Shown here: positions 9,107 to 18,804 of the stretch, in pieces
How positions within the stretch are numbered: position 1 is the first letter of the stretch
Layout: each line of letters opens with the position of its first letter
Assembly (NCBI RefSeq): GCF_900104265.1
Contig: NZ_FNJJ01000003.1
Coordinates: forward strand, 1-40,276
Length of the DNA: 40,276 nucleotides
Source: Ectopseudomonas guguanensis
GTDB lineage: Bacteria; Pseudomonadota; Gammaproteobacteria; Pseudomonadales; Pseudomonadaceae
Direction: 5' to 3'
Notes under the pieces: model-generated
What the model saw: the letters and a program-made list of their open reading frames with translations, nothing else
The model's database searches: none
Told to the model about the DNA's origin: nothing
Position numbers and translations under genes: made by a program

Positions 9107-10132
9107 TCAGGCGGGCGGCAGTTTTTCCAGAAAGCGCATCAGCAGGCTTTCTTCGGCGCGCAGGCCCTTGCGCGATGTCGCCAGGCGGATGCCGGCCAGC
9201 TCGCCAGCGAGGAAGGCGTCGATCAGGGCCGGATGGATGTAGCACTTGCGGCAGACCGCCGGCGTATTGCGCAGCTGCTGCGCCACCTCCTTGACCATGG
9301 CCACCACATGCTTCTTGGCTGCGCTTTCCGGCTGCCATTCGAGCTCGCGCAATAGCGTCAGGGCCAGCGCGCTGCCGGCCCAGGTGCGGTAGTGCTTGGC
9401 GGTGAAGTCGGCGCCGGTGAGTTCACGCAGGTACTCGTTGATATCGGTGGAGGTCACCGCGCGACGCTCGCCATGCTCGTCCAGATACTGGAACAGGTGT
9501 TGCCCGGGCAGTTCCAGACAGCGCTGGATGATACGCGCCAGGCGTCGATCGTTGACCTGCACCTCATGCTCGATGCCGCTCTTGCCGCGAAAGTGAAAGC
9601 GTATGGTGTTGCCTTGCACCTCGACGTGACGGTTGCGCAGGGTAGTCAGCCCATAGGAGCGATTGTCCCGCGCGTAGCGGGCGTTGCCGACCCGGATCAG
9701 GGTGTTGTCCAGCAGCATGATCACGGTCGCCAGCACCTTCTCGCGGCGATGTTCGCGCAGGTTCAGGTGCTGCTGCAGCGCTTCGCGCAGCGCTGGCAGG
9801 GCTTTGCCGAATGCCAGCAGGCTGGCGTACTTGTCCGCATCGCGGATTTCGCGCCAGCGGGCGTGGTAACGGTATTGCTTGCGCCCGCGGGCATCGCGGC
9901 CGGTTGCCTGCAGATGACCGTTGGCCAGTGGGCAGATCCAGACATCGGTGTAGGCGGGCGGCACTGCCAGGGCATTGATGCGAGCCACCTCCTTGGGGTC
10001 GCGGATGCGCTGGCCCTGCGTGTCGAAGTAGCAGAACTTGCCGCGCAGCTTGCGGCGGCTGATGCCCGGCATGCTGTCGTCGACATAGCGCAGGTCGGCC
10101 GGTAGTTCGATGTCGCCAGGCGCCAGGCTCAT
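9107..10132 (-). CDS. DNA topoisomerase IB (poxvirus-like)
   Basis: This type IB topoisomerase relaxes DNA supercoils by a transient 3'-phosphotyrosine nick. The product is 341 residues from the ATG at 10132, which gives the usual N-terminus LRYVDDSMPGISR. The open frame extends upstream but without family similarity. The N-terminal domain includes RDPKEVARINALAVPPAYTDVWICP. The catalytic domain shows RVGNARYARDNRSYGLTTLR, FRGKSG, and KHYRTWAGS. The probable nucleophile is Tyr298 in CRKCYIHP. It is compact, as in other bacterial members. It converges on the RND operon and follows the urea transporter on the same strand. Its biological role in Pseudomonas is not settled. Confidence 0.92.
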   Translation of the reverse strand: MSLAPGDIELPADLRYVDDSMPGISRRKLRGKFCYFDTQGQRIRDPKEVARINALAVPPAYTDVWICPLANGHLQATGRDARGRKQYRYHARWREIRDADKYASLLAFGKALPALREALQQHLNLREHRREKVLATVIMLLDNTLIRVGNARYARDNRSYGLTTLRNRHVEVQGNTIRFHFRGKSGIEHEVQVNDRRLARIIQRCLELPGQHLFQYLDEHGERRAVTSTDINEYLRELTGADFTAKHYRTWAGSALALTLLRELEWQPESAAKKHVVAMVKEVAQQLRNTPAVCRKCYIHPALIDAFLAGELAGIRLATSRKGLRAEESLLMRFLEKLPPA

Positions 10133-10235
10133 CGGCGCGCCCCTCGACAAAACCTGACAACAGGCGAAACGGCGATGGCAGGGCAAAGGACAACGTCGGG
10201 CATGGGTATCGCTCGTTGCAGCAGATATGAATTAG

Positions 10236-10253
10236 CCCGCCAAACGAGGCGGG
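10236..10253 (-). terminator. Possible terminator hairpin after urea transporter
   Basis: CCCGCC-aaacga-GGCGGG forms a perfect 6-bp stem 37 bp beyond the urea transporter stop. Only a weak T-rich stretch follows on the minus strand, so termination efficiency is doubtful. Confidence 0.35.
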
Positions 10254-10289
10254 AGTTCACTCTTTACGAGCGGGAAGAGGGGCCGGGCG

Positions 10290-11201
10290 TCAGGGCGCTG
10301 CGCTGTTTCTGACTGCCTGCTGCCAGCTCTGCGCGCCGGCTCTGATCAGCCAGCAGGCGAGGATGAACGGCATGGTCAGGGCCGGCAGGCCTAGGGCGCT
10401 GAAACCGGGCTGCAGCAGCAGGGCGAGCAGGATGCCGAGGGCGGGCACCCAGAGGTTGCGGTGTACCTGGGCCAGGGCAATGGCCGCCAGAGTGGCGTTG
10501 TAGCCGTAGAGACCGGCCAGCGCACCCACGCCGGGCCAGCCGGAGAAGAGCGCCAGGGCGAAGCCGCCGCTGGAACCCAGCAGCGCCCACAGCGCCATGC
10601 GGCCATCGGCCAGGCGCAAGCCGAACAGCAGGCACAGGCCGGCCAGTGGCGAGTCGAGGAAGATCACCTGACCGAGGCCGCGCAGCACGGCGAGTATCAG
10701 CTGCAGGAGGCTCAGCGCCGGCGCGTCGGGCGCGTTGGCTGGCGGTGCAGCTGACAGCTCCAGCTGAGCGAGCAGTGCCAGCAGCAGCCAACCCAGCAGC
10801 ACGAAGGGAAAGGTGAAGGCGGGCAGCCAGCCATGCTGGCGCATGCGCCGCATCCAGGGTGCCAGCAGCAGGCTGGACAGGGTGGCGCTGGCGACGATCA
10901 GCACGGGCAGCAGCGGCGTCCACGGTAGCTTCAGGCTCAGCAGCAGACCGAGCAGGACGCCGTTGTAGCCGTACAGGCCGATGGCGATATCGGTAGGCGG
11001 GTAACCGCGGCGTTGGGCCACCCACATCGAGGTCAGGCCGCCGAGCAGGGCACCGGGCAGCAGCTCGGGTGCGCCGATCAGAATGGCGAGCAGCACCAGT
11101 GCGCCGCAGCCGGGGCTCTGTTGCAGGAAGATCTGGGCGAAGCCGCAGAGCAGGGCGCGCAGGCTTTGCAGGGCAGGGTGTGAGGTTGGTAGTCGGGGCA
11201 T
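10290..11201 (-). CDS. Urea transporter (UT family)
   Basis: This is an inner-membrane urea channel/transporter of the UT family. From the ATG at 11201 it is 303 residues with about ten membrane segments arranged as two homologous halves. Each half carries an LPxxTxPF signature (LPAFTFPF near 124 and LPALTMPF near 274) and a GLYGYNG/GLYGYNA motif, which line the urea pore in this family. The start is uncertain because no clear ribosome-binding site precedes it; the frame continues into palindromic repeats upstream, which I do not believe are coding. No urease gene is present in the window. Urea is a product of ureide breakdown, so a link with the purine genes downstream is possible but not shown. 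Confidence 0.88.
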   Translation of the reverse strand: MPRLPTSHPALQSLRALLCGFAQIFLQQSPGCGALVLLAILIGAPELLPGALLGGLTSMWVAQRRGYPPTDIAIGLYGYNGVLLGLLLSLKLPWTPLLPVLIVASATLSSLLLAPWMRRMRQHGWLPAFTFPFVLLGWLLLALLAQLELSAAPPANAPDAPALSLLQLILAVLRGLGQVIFLDSPLAGLCLLFGLRLADGRMALWALLGSSGGFALALFSGWPGVGALAGLYGYNATLAAIALAQVHRNLWVPALGILLALLLQPGFSALGLPALTMPFILACWLIRAGAQSWQQAVRNSAAP

Positions 11202-11233
11202 GATGTATATGCCAAGAGAGCCCTCTCCCCCAG

Positions 11234-11259
11234 CCCCTCTCCCATAAATGGGAGAGGGG
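11234..11259. repeat. Perfect palindrome, CCCTCTCCC dispersed repeat
   Basis: CCCCTCTCCCAT-aa-ATGGGAGAGGGG is a 12-bp perfect stem with a 2-nt spacer, preceded by a further CCCTCTCCCC. It lies 33 bp upstream of the urea transporter start. The motif is a familiar dispersed repeat of Gammaproteobacteria. Confidence 0.7.
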
Positions 11260-11285
11260 AGCTGTCCGTGTCGCCTGGAGGAGTC

Positions 11286-11360
11286 GTGTAGGGTGCGCCG
11301 TGCGCACCGCCAACTGGTCGCAAGGTGCGCACGGCCTAGGCGGCCCCGCGGCACCCTACG
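11286..11360. repeat. Family B palindromic repeat pair
   Basis: GTAGGGTGCGCCGTGCGCAC at 11288 is faced by a decayed reverse-complement copy ending GGCACCCTACG at 11360. The right arm has an insertion of CCTAGGCGGCCCC. Confidence 0.75.
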
Positions 11361-11373
11361 AATCAATACAGCG

Positions 11374-11437
11374 CGTAGCCCGGATGAAAGCCGGGAAGCA
11401 GCAGTCGAGCATTCCCCGGATTTCATCCGGGCTACGG
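11374..11437. repeat. Family C palindromic repeat pair
   Basis: GTAGCCCGGATGAAAGCCGG and its near reverse complement CCGGATTTCATCCGGGCTAC bracket about 20 bp. It sits immediately downstream of pyk and may act as a 3' stem for the pyk transcript. Confidence 0.75.
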
Positions 11438-11443
11438 GGCGAG

Positions 11444-12859
11444 TCAATGCAGCGTTTCGATCCTCAGGCTGTTGGTGCTGCCGGGCTGGCCGAAGGGTTC
11501 GCCGGCGGTGATCACCACGGTTTCGCCGCGCCTGGCCATGCCCTGGGCCTGGGCAATCTCCAGCGCGGTGCTGGTGACTTCCTCGACCCGGCGCAGGCGC
11601 TCGTTGACCACCGAGTAGATGCCCCAGGCCACGGTCAGGCGGCGGGCAGTGGTCAGACTCGGCGTCAGGCTCAAGATCGGCGCCTTGGGTCGTTCACGCG
11701 AGGCACGCAGGCTGGAGCTGCCGGATTCCGTGTAGTTGACCAATGCCGCCACCGGCAGGATCGAGCTGATACGGCGGATGGCGCAGCTGATGGCGTCGCT
11801 GGCGGTGGCCTCGGCCTGCGGGCGACCGACGTCGAGCTGGCTCTGGTAGTCCGGGCCGTTCTCCACCTGGCGGATGATCTTGCTCATCATCTGCACGGTT
11901 TCCAGCGGGTAGTCGCCGGAGGCGGTCTCGGCCGACAGCATCACCGCATCGGCGCCTTCGGCCACGGCGTTGGCCACGTCGGTGACTTCGGCGCGGGTCG
12001 GCGCCGGAGAGAAGCGCATGGATTCCAGCATCTGCGTGGCGACCACCACCGGGCGGCCCAGTTGGCGGCAGGTGCGCACGATGTCCTTCTGGATGCGCGG
12101 TACGTTCTCGGCCGGCACTTCCACGCCCAGATCGCCGCGCGCCACCATGATGGCGTCGCACAGCTTGGCGATTTCTTCCAGGTGAATCACCGCCGAGGGC
12201 TTCTCGATCTTGGCCATCAGGAAGGCCTTGCCGCCAATCAGCTCGCGGGCTTCGACGATGTCCTCGGGGCGCTGTACGAAGGACAGCGCCACCCAGTCCA
12301 CGCCCAGCTCCAGGCCGAAGGCCAGATCGCGACGATCCTTTTCGGTCAGCGGCGACAGCTGCAGCACCGCCTCGGGCACGTTGACGCCCTTGCGGTCGGA
12401 CAGCTCGCCACCGGCGATGACGCAGGTGTCTACCGCATCGGCCTGCTTGCCGGTCACTTTCAGGCGCAGGCGGCCGTCGTCCAGCAGCAGGCTCATGCCC
12501 GGCTGCAGGGCTTCGATGATTTCCGGGTGGGGCAGGTTGACCCGGCTGGCGTCGCCGGGCGTGGCGTCCAGGTCCAGGCGCAGGCTCTGACCATTGACCA
12601 GCTGCACCTTGCCTTCGGCGAAACGGCCGACGCGCAGCTTGGGCCCCTGCAGGTCCATAAGGATGCCGATGGGCTGGTTCAGCTCGCGCTCCACCTCGCG
12701 CACCCACTGGTAGCGCTGGGCGTGGTCGGTGTGTTCGCCATGGCTGAAGTTGAGGCGGAACAGGTTGACCCCGGCTTCCACCAGCTGGCGGATATGCGCG
12801 GCGTCGCGGATGGCCGGGCCGAGGGTGGCGAGGATCTTTACTTTCTTGTCGGCGTTCAT
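11444..12859 (-). CDS. pyk: Pyruvate kinase
   Basis: It converts phosphoenolpyruvate and ADP to pyruvate and ATP. The 471-residue product has the N-terminal KVKILATLGPA strand, the substrate loop RLNFSHG, the metal/nucleotide segment ILMDLQGPKLRVG, the active-site lysine region LMAKIEKPSAV and MVARGDLGVEVP. The C-terminal allosteric domain ends with GSTNSLRI. Its ATG overlaps the ttuD stop by 4 bp, so it is translationally coupled to glycerate kinase. This places it at the end of the glyoxylate-to-pyruvate route and suggests the pathway-linked isozyme (called pykF in P. aeruginosa), not the housekeeping pykA. Confidence 0.96.
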   Translation of the reverse strand: MNADKKVKILATLGPAIRDAAHIRQLVEAGVNLFRLNFSHGEHTDHAQRYQWVREVERELNQPIGILMDLQGPKLRVGRFAEGKVQLVNGQSLRLDLDATPGDASRVNLPHPEIIEALQPGMSLLLDDGRLRLKVTGKQADAVDTCVIAGGELSDRKGVNVPEAVLQLSPLTEKDRRDLAFGLELGVDWVALSFVQRPEDIVEARELIGGKAFLMAKIEKPSAVIHLEEIAKLCDAIMVARGDLGVEVPAENVPRIQKDIVRTCRQLGRPVVVATQMLESMRFSPAPTRAEVTDVANAVAEGADAVMLSAETASGDYPLETVQMMSKIIRQVENGPDYQSQLDVGRPQAEATASDAISCAIRRISSILPVAALVNYTESGSSSLRASRERPKAPILSLTPSLTTARRLTVAWGIYSVVNERLRRVEEVTSTALEIAQAQGMARRGETVVITAGEPFGQPGSTNSLRIETLH

Positions 12860-14130
12860 TGAGCAGGGCTCTCGAGAATGAGGATGGCGCGGAAATCGTT
12901 GACGTTGGTACGGGTCGGGCCGGTGACGATCAGCTCGTCGAGGGCAGCGAAGTAGCCGTAGCCGTTGTTGTTGTCCAGTTCGTCGCGGGCCGATAGGCCC
13001 TTGATGCCGGCACGGGCATGGCTGTAGGGCGTCATGATGGCGCCGGCGTTGTCTTCGGAGCCGTCGATGCCGTCGGTGTCGCCGGCCAGCGCGTAGACGC
13101 CGGGCAGGCCCTTGAGGCTCTCGGTGAGGCTCAGGAGGAATTCGGCGTTGCGTCCGCCTCGGCCGTTGCCGCGCACGGTGACGGTGGTTTCGCCGCCGGA
13201 GAGGATCACGCAGGGCGGCTTGATCGGCTGGCCGTGCAGCTGCACCTGGCGAGCGATGCCGGCATGCACCTTGGCCACGTCGCGCGACTCGCCTTCCAGG
13301 TCGCCAAGAATCAGCACCGGCAGGCCGGCCGCTTCGGCCTTGGCTGCGGCGGCGTCGAGCGACTGCTGCGGGGTGGCGATCAGCTGGAAGTGGCTACGGG
13401 CGAGTACCGGGTCGCCCGGCTTGACCGTTTCCGAGCGCGGGTCCTGCAGCCAGGCGCGCACGTTGGCCGGGATGTCGATGGCGTAGCGAGCGAGAATCGC
13501 CAGGGCTTCGGCCGAGGTGGTCGGGTCGCCCACGGTGGGGCCGGAGGCGATCACCGTGGCCTCGTCGCCGGGCACGTCGGAGATGGCGTAGGTGTAGACG
13601 GTCGCCGGCCAGCAGGCCTTGGCCAGGCGGCCGCCCTTGATCGCCGAGAGGTGCTTGCGCACGCAGTTCATCTCGCCGATGGTGGCGCCGGACTTGAGCA
13701 GCGCCTTGTTGATCGCCTGCTTGTCCTTAAGGCTGATGCCTTCGGCCGGCAGCGCCAGCAGCGAGGAGCCGCCGCCGGAAAGCAGGAAAATCACCCGATC
13801 GTCTTCGGACAGATTCGACACCAGCTCCAGCACGCGGCGGGCGACGCGCTCGCCGGCATCGTCCGGCACCGGGTGCGCGGCTTCCACCACCTCGATCTTC
13901 CTGCAATCGGCGCCGTGCTCGTAGCGGGTCACCACCAGGCCGCTGACCTCGCCCTGCCACTCCTGCTCGATCACCTCGGCCATGGCCGCGGCGGCCTTGC
14001 CGGCGCCGATGACGATGACGCGACCACTACGGTCGGCGGGCAGATGGTCGGCCAGCACCTGGCGCGGATGGGCGGCGGCAATGGCGGTAGCGAACAGGTC
14101 GCGCAGCAGGCGTTGCGGGTCGAAGGTCAT
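12856..14130 (-). CDS. ttuD: Glycerate 2-kinase, MOFRL family (TtuD)
   Basis: This class of enzyme phosphorylates D-glycerate to 2-phosphoglycerate. Older annotation calls the family hydroxypyruvate reductase. The start ATG at 14130 yields 424 residues, the family length. It has a nucleotide-binding-like GAGKAAAAMAEVIE near the N-terminus, LLSGGGSSLLALP in the middle, NCVRKHLSAIKGGRLA, and the C-terminal MOFRL domain with ILSGGETTVTVRGNGRGGRN and AGDTDGIDG. It is coupled to pyk by a 4-bp overlap. The 298-bp gap upstream to glxR contains repeats and presumably a promoter. I favour the kinase role because GlxR in the same cluster makes D-glycerate. Confidence 0.92.
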   Translation of the reverse strand: MTFDPQRLLRDLFATAIAAAHPRQVLADHLPADRSGRVIVIGAGKAAAAMAEVIEQEWQGEVSGLVVTRYEHGADCRKIEVVEAAHPVPDDAGERVARRVLELVSNLSEDDRVIFLLSGGGSSLLALPAEGISLKDKQAINKALLKSGATIGEMNCVRKHLSAIKGGRLAKACWPATVYTYAISDVPGDEATVIASGPTVGDPTTSAEALAILARYAIDIPANVRAWLQDPRSETVKPGDPVLARSHFQLIATPQQSLDAAAAKAEAAGLPVLILGDLEGESRDVAKVHAGIARQVQLHGQPIKPPCVILSGGETTVTVRGNGRGGRNAEFLLSLTESLKGLPGVYALAGDTDGIDGSEDNAGAIMTPYSHARAGIKGLSARDELDNNNGYGYFAALDELIVTGPTRTNVNDFRAILILESPAQ

Positions 14131-14239
14131 GGCGGTGTTCTCTTGTTCTTGGCTTGAGAGTCGCGTAGCGAGGCGGGCAGGCCGCGTAGGAGTCGATGAG
14201 TCGGGGTGCCTGCGCGGCATGCCCGTCAGGGTGACGCAG

Positions 14240-14330
14240 GGTCGATTCCAGTCCGCAGGCGCCGCGTTGGCAGCGCCTGGGGAGTGGGATCGACCAACCT
14301 GGCAATCGGGCCGTGACACCTCCTGCCAGG
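14240..14330. repeat. Stem-loops upstream of ttuD
   Basis: GGTCGAT (14240-14246) pairs with ATCGACC (14289-14295), and CCTGGCA (14298-14304) pairs with TGCCAGG (14324-14330). They lie in the 14131-14428 gap between glxR and ttuD. I cannot say whether they form a leader structure or are degenerate repeats. Confidence 0.4.
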
Positions 14331-14365
14331 AAGGTCGAAAGGGTGCCGGGGCGATCCGGCTGGTC

Positions 14366-14425
14366 GGTGCGCACGGCGCACCCTACGGCTCGCGATACCC
14401 CGTAGGGTGCGCCGCGCGCACCGCC
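14366..14425. repeat. Family B palindromic repeat pair
   Basis: GGTGCGCACGGCGCACCCTA at 14366 and the opposed CGTAGGGTGCGCCGCGCGCA at 14400 form a tail-to-tail pair directly after the glxR stop. It may act as a transcript-end stem. Confidence 0.75.
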
Positions 14426-14428
14426 TTG

Positions 14429-15319
14429 TTACTCGCCGCGGATATTGAAGTTGGCCATATGCTCCAGACCCTTGATCAGGGCAGAGTGGTCCCAACCGCT
14501 GCCACCGAGGGCCGCGCAGGTGCTGAACACCTGCTGGGCGTTGGCGGTGTTGGGCAGGTTCAGGCCCAGCTCACGGGCGCCGGACAGCGCCAGGTTCAGA
14601 TCCTTCTGGTGCAGGCTGATGCGGAAGCCCGGATCGAAGGTGCCCTTGATCATGCGCTCGCCGTGCACTTCGAGGATCTTCGAGCCGGCGAAGCCGCCCA
14701 TCAGCGCCTCACGCACCTTGGCCGGGTCGGCGCCGTTCTTGGCGGCGAACAGCAGGGCTTCGGCCACCGCCTGGATGTTCAGCGCGACGATGATCTGGTT
14801 GGCCACCTTGGCGGTCTGGCCGTCACCGTTGCCGCCAACGCGGGTGATGTTCTTGCCCATGGCCTGGAACAGCGGCAGGGCGCGTTCGAAAGCGTTCGGG
14901 CAGCCGCCGACCATGATCGACAGGGTGGCGGCCTTGGCACCGACTTCGCCGCCGGATACCGGGGCGTCCAGGTAGGCGGCGCCGGTGGCCTTGATCTTCT
15001 CGGCGAAGGCCTTGGTCGCGGTGGGGGAGATCGAGCTCATGTCGATCACCACCTTGCCGGCACCGACGCCCGCAGCAACGCCGTCGGTGCGGAACAGTAC
15101 GTCTTCGACCTGCGGGGTGTCCGGGACCATGACGATGATGAATTCGGCTTCCTGGGCCACTTCCTTCGGGTTGGCCAGGGCGATGCCGTTGTCGCCGACC
15201 AGGTCGGCCGGGGCCTTGTCGAAGTGCTCGGAGAAGAACAGGGTGTGGCCGGCCTTCTGCAGGTTCTGCGCCATGGGCTTGCCCATGATGCCGGTGCCGA
15301 TAAATCCGATTTTTGCCAT
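14429..15319 (-). CDS. glxR: 2-hydroxy-3-oxopropionate (tartronate semialdehyde) reductase
   Basis: It reduces tartronate semialdehyde to D-glycerate with NAD(P)H. The 296 residues match the beta-hydroxyacid dehydrogenase family. The Rossmann motif is GFIGTGIMGKPMAQNL at 5-20, the substrate-binding segment is YLDAPVSGGEVGAK, and the helix KVANQIIVALNIQAVAEAL contains the catalytic lysine. It lies 13 bp downstream of hyi, in a gcl-hyi-glxR operon. The segment GWDHSALIK near the C-terminus is typical of GlxR/GarR and supports this substrate over 3-hydroxyisobutyrate. Confidence 0.94.
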   Translation of the reverse strand: MAKIGFIGTGIMGKPMAQNLQKAGHTLFFSEHFDKAPADLVGDNGIALANPKEVAQEAEFIIVMVPDTPQVEDVLFRTDGVAAGVGAGKVVIDMSSISPTATKAFAEKIKATGAAYLDAPVSGGEVGAKAATLSIMVGGCPNAFERALPLFQAMGKNITRVGGNGDGQTAKVANQIIVALNIQAVAEALLFAAKNGADPAKVREALMGGFAGSKILEVHGERMIKGTFDPGFRISLHQKDLNLALSGARELGLNLPNTANAQQVFSTCAALGGSGWDHSALIKGLEHMANFNIRGE

Positions 15320-15332
15320 GAGATGAGTCTCC

Positions 15333-16115
15333 TCAGATTGCGTTGTGCGCTTTCATCCAGCCGAGGCCGGCAGCGGTGGTGGTTGCCGGCTTGTATTCAC
15401 AGCCGATCCAGCCCTGGTAGCCGATGCGATCCAGGTGCTCGAAGAGGAAGCGGTAGTTGATCTCGCCGGTGCCCGGCTCGTTGCGGCCCGGGTTGTCTGC
15501 CAGCTGCACGTGGTTGATGGCGGCCAGGTTGCTCTCAACCGTGCGGGCCAGGTCACCTTCCATGATCTGCATGTGGTAGATGTCGTACTGCAGGTACAGG
15601 TTGGTGCTGCCGACCTTGTTGCGGATGTCCAGGGCCTGCTTGGTGGTGCTGAGGTAGAAGCCGGGGATGTCGCGGGTGTTGATGGCTTCCATGACCAGGC
15701 GGATACCGGCGCCGGCCAGCTTGTCGGCGGCATAGCGCAGGTTGTCGACGAAGGTCTTCTCGACGGTCGCGCAATCCATGCCCTGCGGACGGATGCCGGC
15801 CAGGCAGTTGATCTGCTTGTTGCCCAGCACCTTGGCGTAGGCGATGGCCTTGTCGACACCGGCGCGGAATTCCTCGACGCGATCAGGATGGCAGGCGATG
15901 CCGCGCTCGCCCTTGCCCCAGTCGCCGGCCGGCAGGTTGAACAGCACCTGTTCCAGCTTGTTGGCGTCCAGACGGGCCTTGATCTCTTCCACCGCGAAGT
16001 CATAGGGGAAGAGGTATTCCACGCCGCTGAAACCGGCTTCGGCGGCGGCGGCGAAACGGTCCAGAAAGTCCACTTCGGTGAACAGCATGGACAGGTTGGC
16101 AGCAAAACGGGGCAT
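15333..16115 (-). CDS. hyi: Hydroxypyruvate isomerase
   Basis: It interconverts hydroxypyruvate and tartronate semialdehyde. The 260-residue xylose-isomerase-like TIM barrel begins MPRFAANLSMLFTEVDFLDRF and includes VEYLFPYDF, LVMEAINTRDIPGFYL with a probable metal-ligand Glu, and GWIGCEYKPATTTAAGLGW at the C-terminus. It is the second gene of the gcl-hyi-glxR operon. A degenerate family B palindrome sits in the 54-bp gcl-hyi gap. In glyoxylate metabolism it is an accessory to GlxR. Confidence 0.94.
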   Translation of the reverse strand: MPRFAANLSMLFTEVDFLDRFAAAAEAGFSGVEYLFPYDFAVEEIKARLDANKLEQVLFNLPAGDWGKGERGIACHPDRVEEFRAGVDKAIAYAKVLGNKQINCLAGIRPQGMDCATVEKTFVDNLRYAADKLAGAGIRLVMEAINTRDIPGFYLSTTKQALDIRNKVGSTNLYLQYDIYHMQIMEGDLARTVESNLAAINHVQLADNPGRNEPGTGEINYRFLFEHLDRIGYQGWIGCEYKPATTTAAGLGWMKAHNAI

Positions 16116-16132
16116 AAGAAATTCCTCGGTTG

Positions 16133-16168
16133 CGTAGGGTGTTGTGGCCCGTAGGGCGCACCCTACGG
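16133..16168. repeat. Degenerate family B palindrome between gcl and hyi
   Basis: GCGTAGGGTG and GCGCACCCTACGG face each other in the intercistronic gap. Such a stem inside an operon could set relative mRNA stability of gcl and hyi. Confidence 0.55.
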
Positions 16169-16169
16169 A

Positions 16170-17945
<1,776 letters not shown>

Positions 17946-17970
17946 ATCTTGTGCCTCTTTTGTTATCAGA

Positions 17971-17980
17971 TTGTATACAA
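17971..17980. promoter_or_regulatory. Putative GntR box upstream of gcl
   Basis: TTGTATACAA, a perfect 10-bp palindrome, is positioned in the 5' region of gcl. It is one of 12 similar sites in the window; the cognate regulator is inferred to be the GntR protein at 33367. Confidence 0.65.
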
Positions 17981-18008
17981 AACGCCTGGCTCGGATTCTA
18001 TGCAGGCC

Positions 18009-18024
18009 ATGACTTCGCGGTCAA
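18009..18024. promoter_or_regulatory. Putative RutR-like TetR operator in gcl/glcG-like divergent region
   Basis: ATGACT-TCGC-GGTCAA. On the minus strand it reads TTGACC-GCGA-AGTCAT, one perfect and one near-perfect half of TTGACC-N4-GGTCAA. Confidence 0.5.
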
Positions 18025-18120
18025 CATTTTTTCCGAGGCAGTCTGTCGCCGCGGCGGATTTCTTTTAAAACGCCTGTTTGAGCGGGATTAGCCGGGTGGT
18101 CGACCGCAATGCTCGAATAA

Positions 18121-18130
18121 CTGTATACAA
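18121..18130. promoter_or_regulatory. Putative GntR box upstream of glcG-like gene
   Basis: CTGTATACAA lies in the 332-bp region between gcl and the divergent GlcG-like gene. TATTGTATGT at 18141-18150 may be a weak extra half-site. Confidence 0.6.
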
Positions 18131-18277
18131 TGATAAATAATATTGTATGTAGGTATTGAAGTTTTTGTTTCTGGTGGGATAGTGAGGGCGAGCTTTGGAT
18201 TGCTCGGGGCATGCCGCCGTACGCCAAGCGGTGGTGCTTCGGGTGTTCGTTCCCTTTGTCACTTAGGAGTCATCACC

Positions 18278-18712
18278 ATGAGCCACTTGAACCTGCAAAC
18301 CGCCAACGCCATCGGCAACCGCGCCCTGGCCGTGGGCCGCGAGATAAAGGCGGCGCCGCTGACCGTCGCCGTGCTGGATGCCGGCGGGCATCTGATCAGC
18401 CTGCAGCGCGAGGACGGCGCCAGCCTGCTGCGCCCGCAGATCGCCATCGGCAAGGCCTGGGGCGCGCTGGCCCTGGGCAAGGGCTCGCGCCTGATCGCCG
18501 CCGACGCGCAGCAGCGCCCGGCCTTTATCGGGGCGGTGAACAATCTGGCCCAGGGCAGCCTGGTGCCGGCGCCGGGCGGGGTATTGATCCGCGACGACCG
18601 CGGCGAAGTGATCGGCGCCGTCGGCATCACCGGCGACACCTCGGATATCGACGAGCAGTGTGCAGTCAGCGCGCTGGAGTCGCTGGGCCTGAAGGCGGAT
18701 GCCGGGGTGTAG
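18278..18712 (+). CDS. GlcG/HbpS family heme-binding-type protein
   Basis: This is a small (144-residue) member of the GlcG/HbpS family, formerly DUF336, whose genes often sit beside glycolate or glyoxylate genes; the molecular role is not established. The start ATG at 18278 has TAGGAG nine bases upstream; the open frame extends further but lacks family similarity. Visible family segments are LTVAVLDAGGHLISLQREDGA, RPQIAIGKAWGALALG and the glycine-rich GGVLIRDDRGEVIGAVGITGDTSDID. It is divergent from gcl and shares regulatory sites with it. Its TAG stop lies inside a palindromic repeat, so the repeat has reached into the gene end. Confidence 0.85.
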   Translation: MSHLNLQTANAIGNRALAVGREIKAAPLTVAVLDAGGHLISLQREDGASLLRPQIAIGKAWGALALGKGSRLIAADAQQRPAFIGAVNNLAQGSLVPAPGGVLIRDDRGEVIGAVGITGDTSDIDEQCAVSALESLGLKADAGV

Positions 18713-18804
18713 GGTGTGCCGTGCGCACCGACTTTACCGCCGGTGCGCCCTATGCCCCGGATTGCATCCGGGCTGCGGCCCGTAGGGTGCGCCGCGCGCA
18801 CCGA
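18708..18804. repeat. Interleaved family B and C palindromes
   Basis: A family B arm (from 18708, covering the stop codon of the GlcG-like gene), a family C half CCGGATTGCATCCGGGCTGC at 18757 and another B arm at 18780 follow each other. This array continues into the 197-bp tandem repeat. Confidence 0.7.

Noticed and set aside
12856..14130. Hydroxypyruvate reductase as the function of TtuD
   Set aside because: The MOFRL-type sequence and coupling to pyruvate kinase fit glycerate 2-kinase better; the reductase name is historical.
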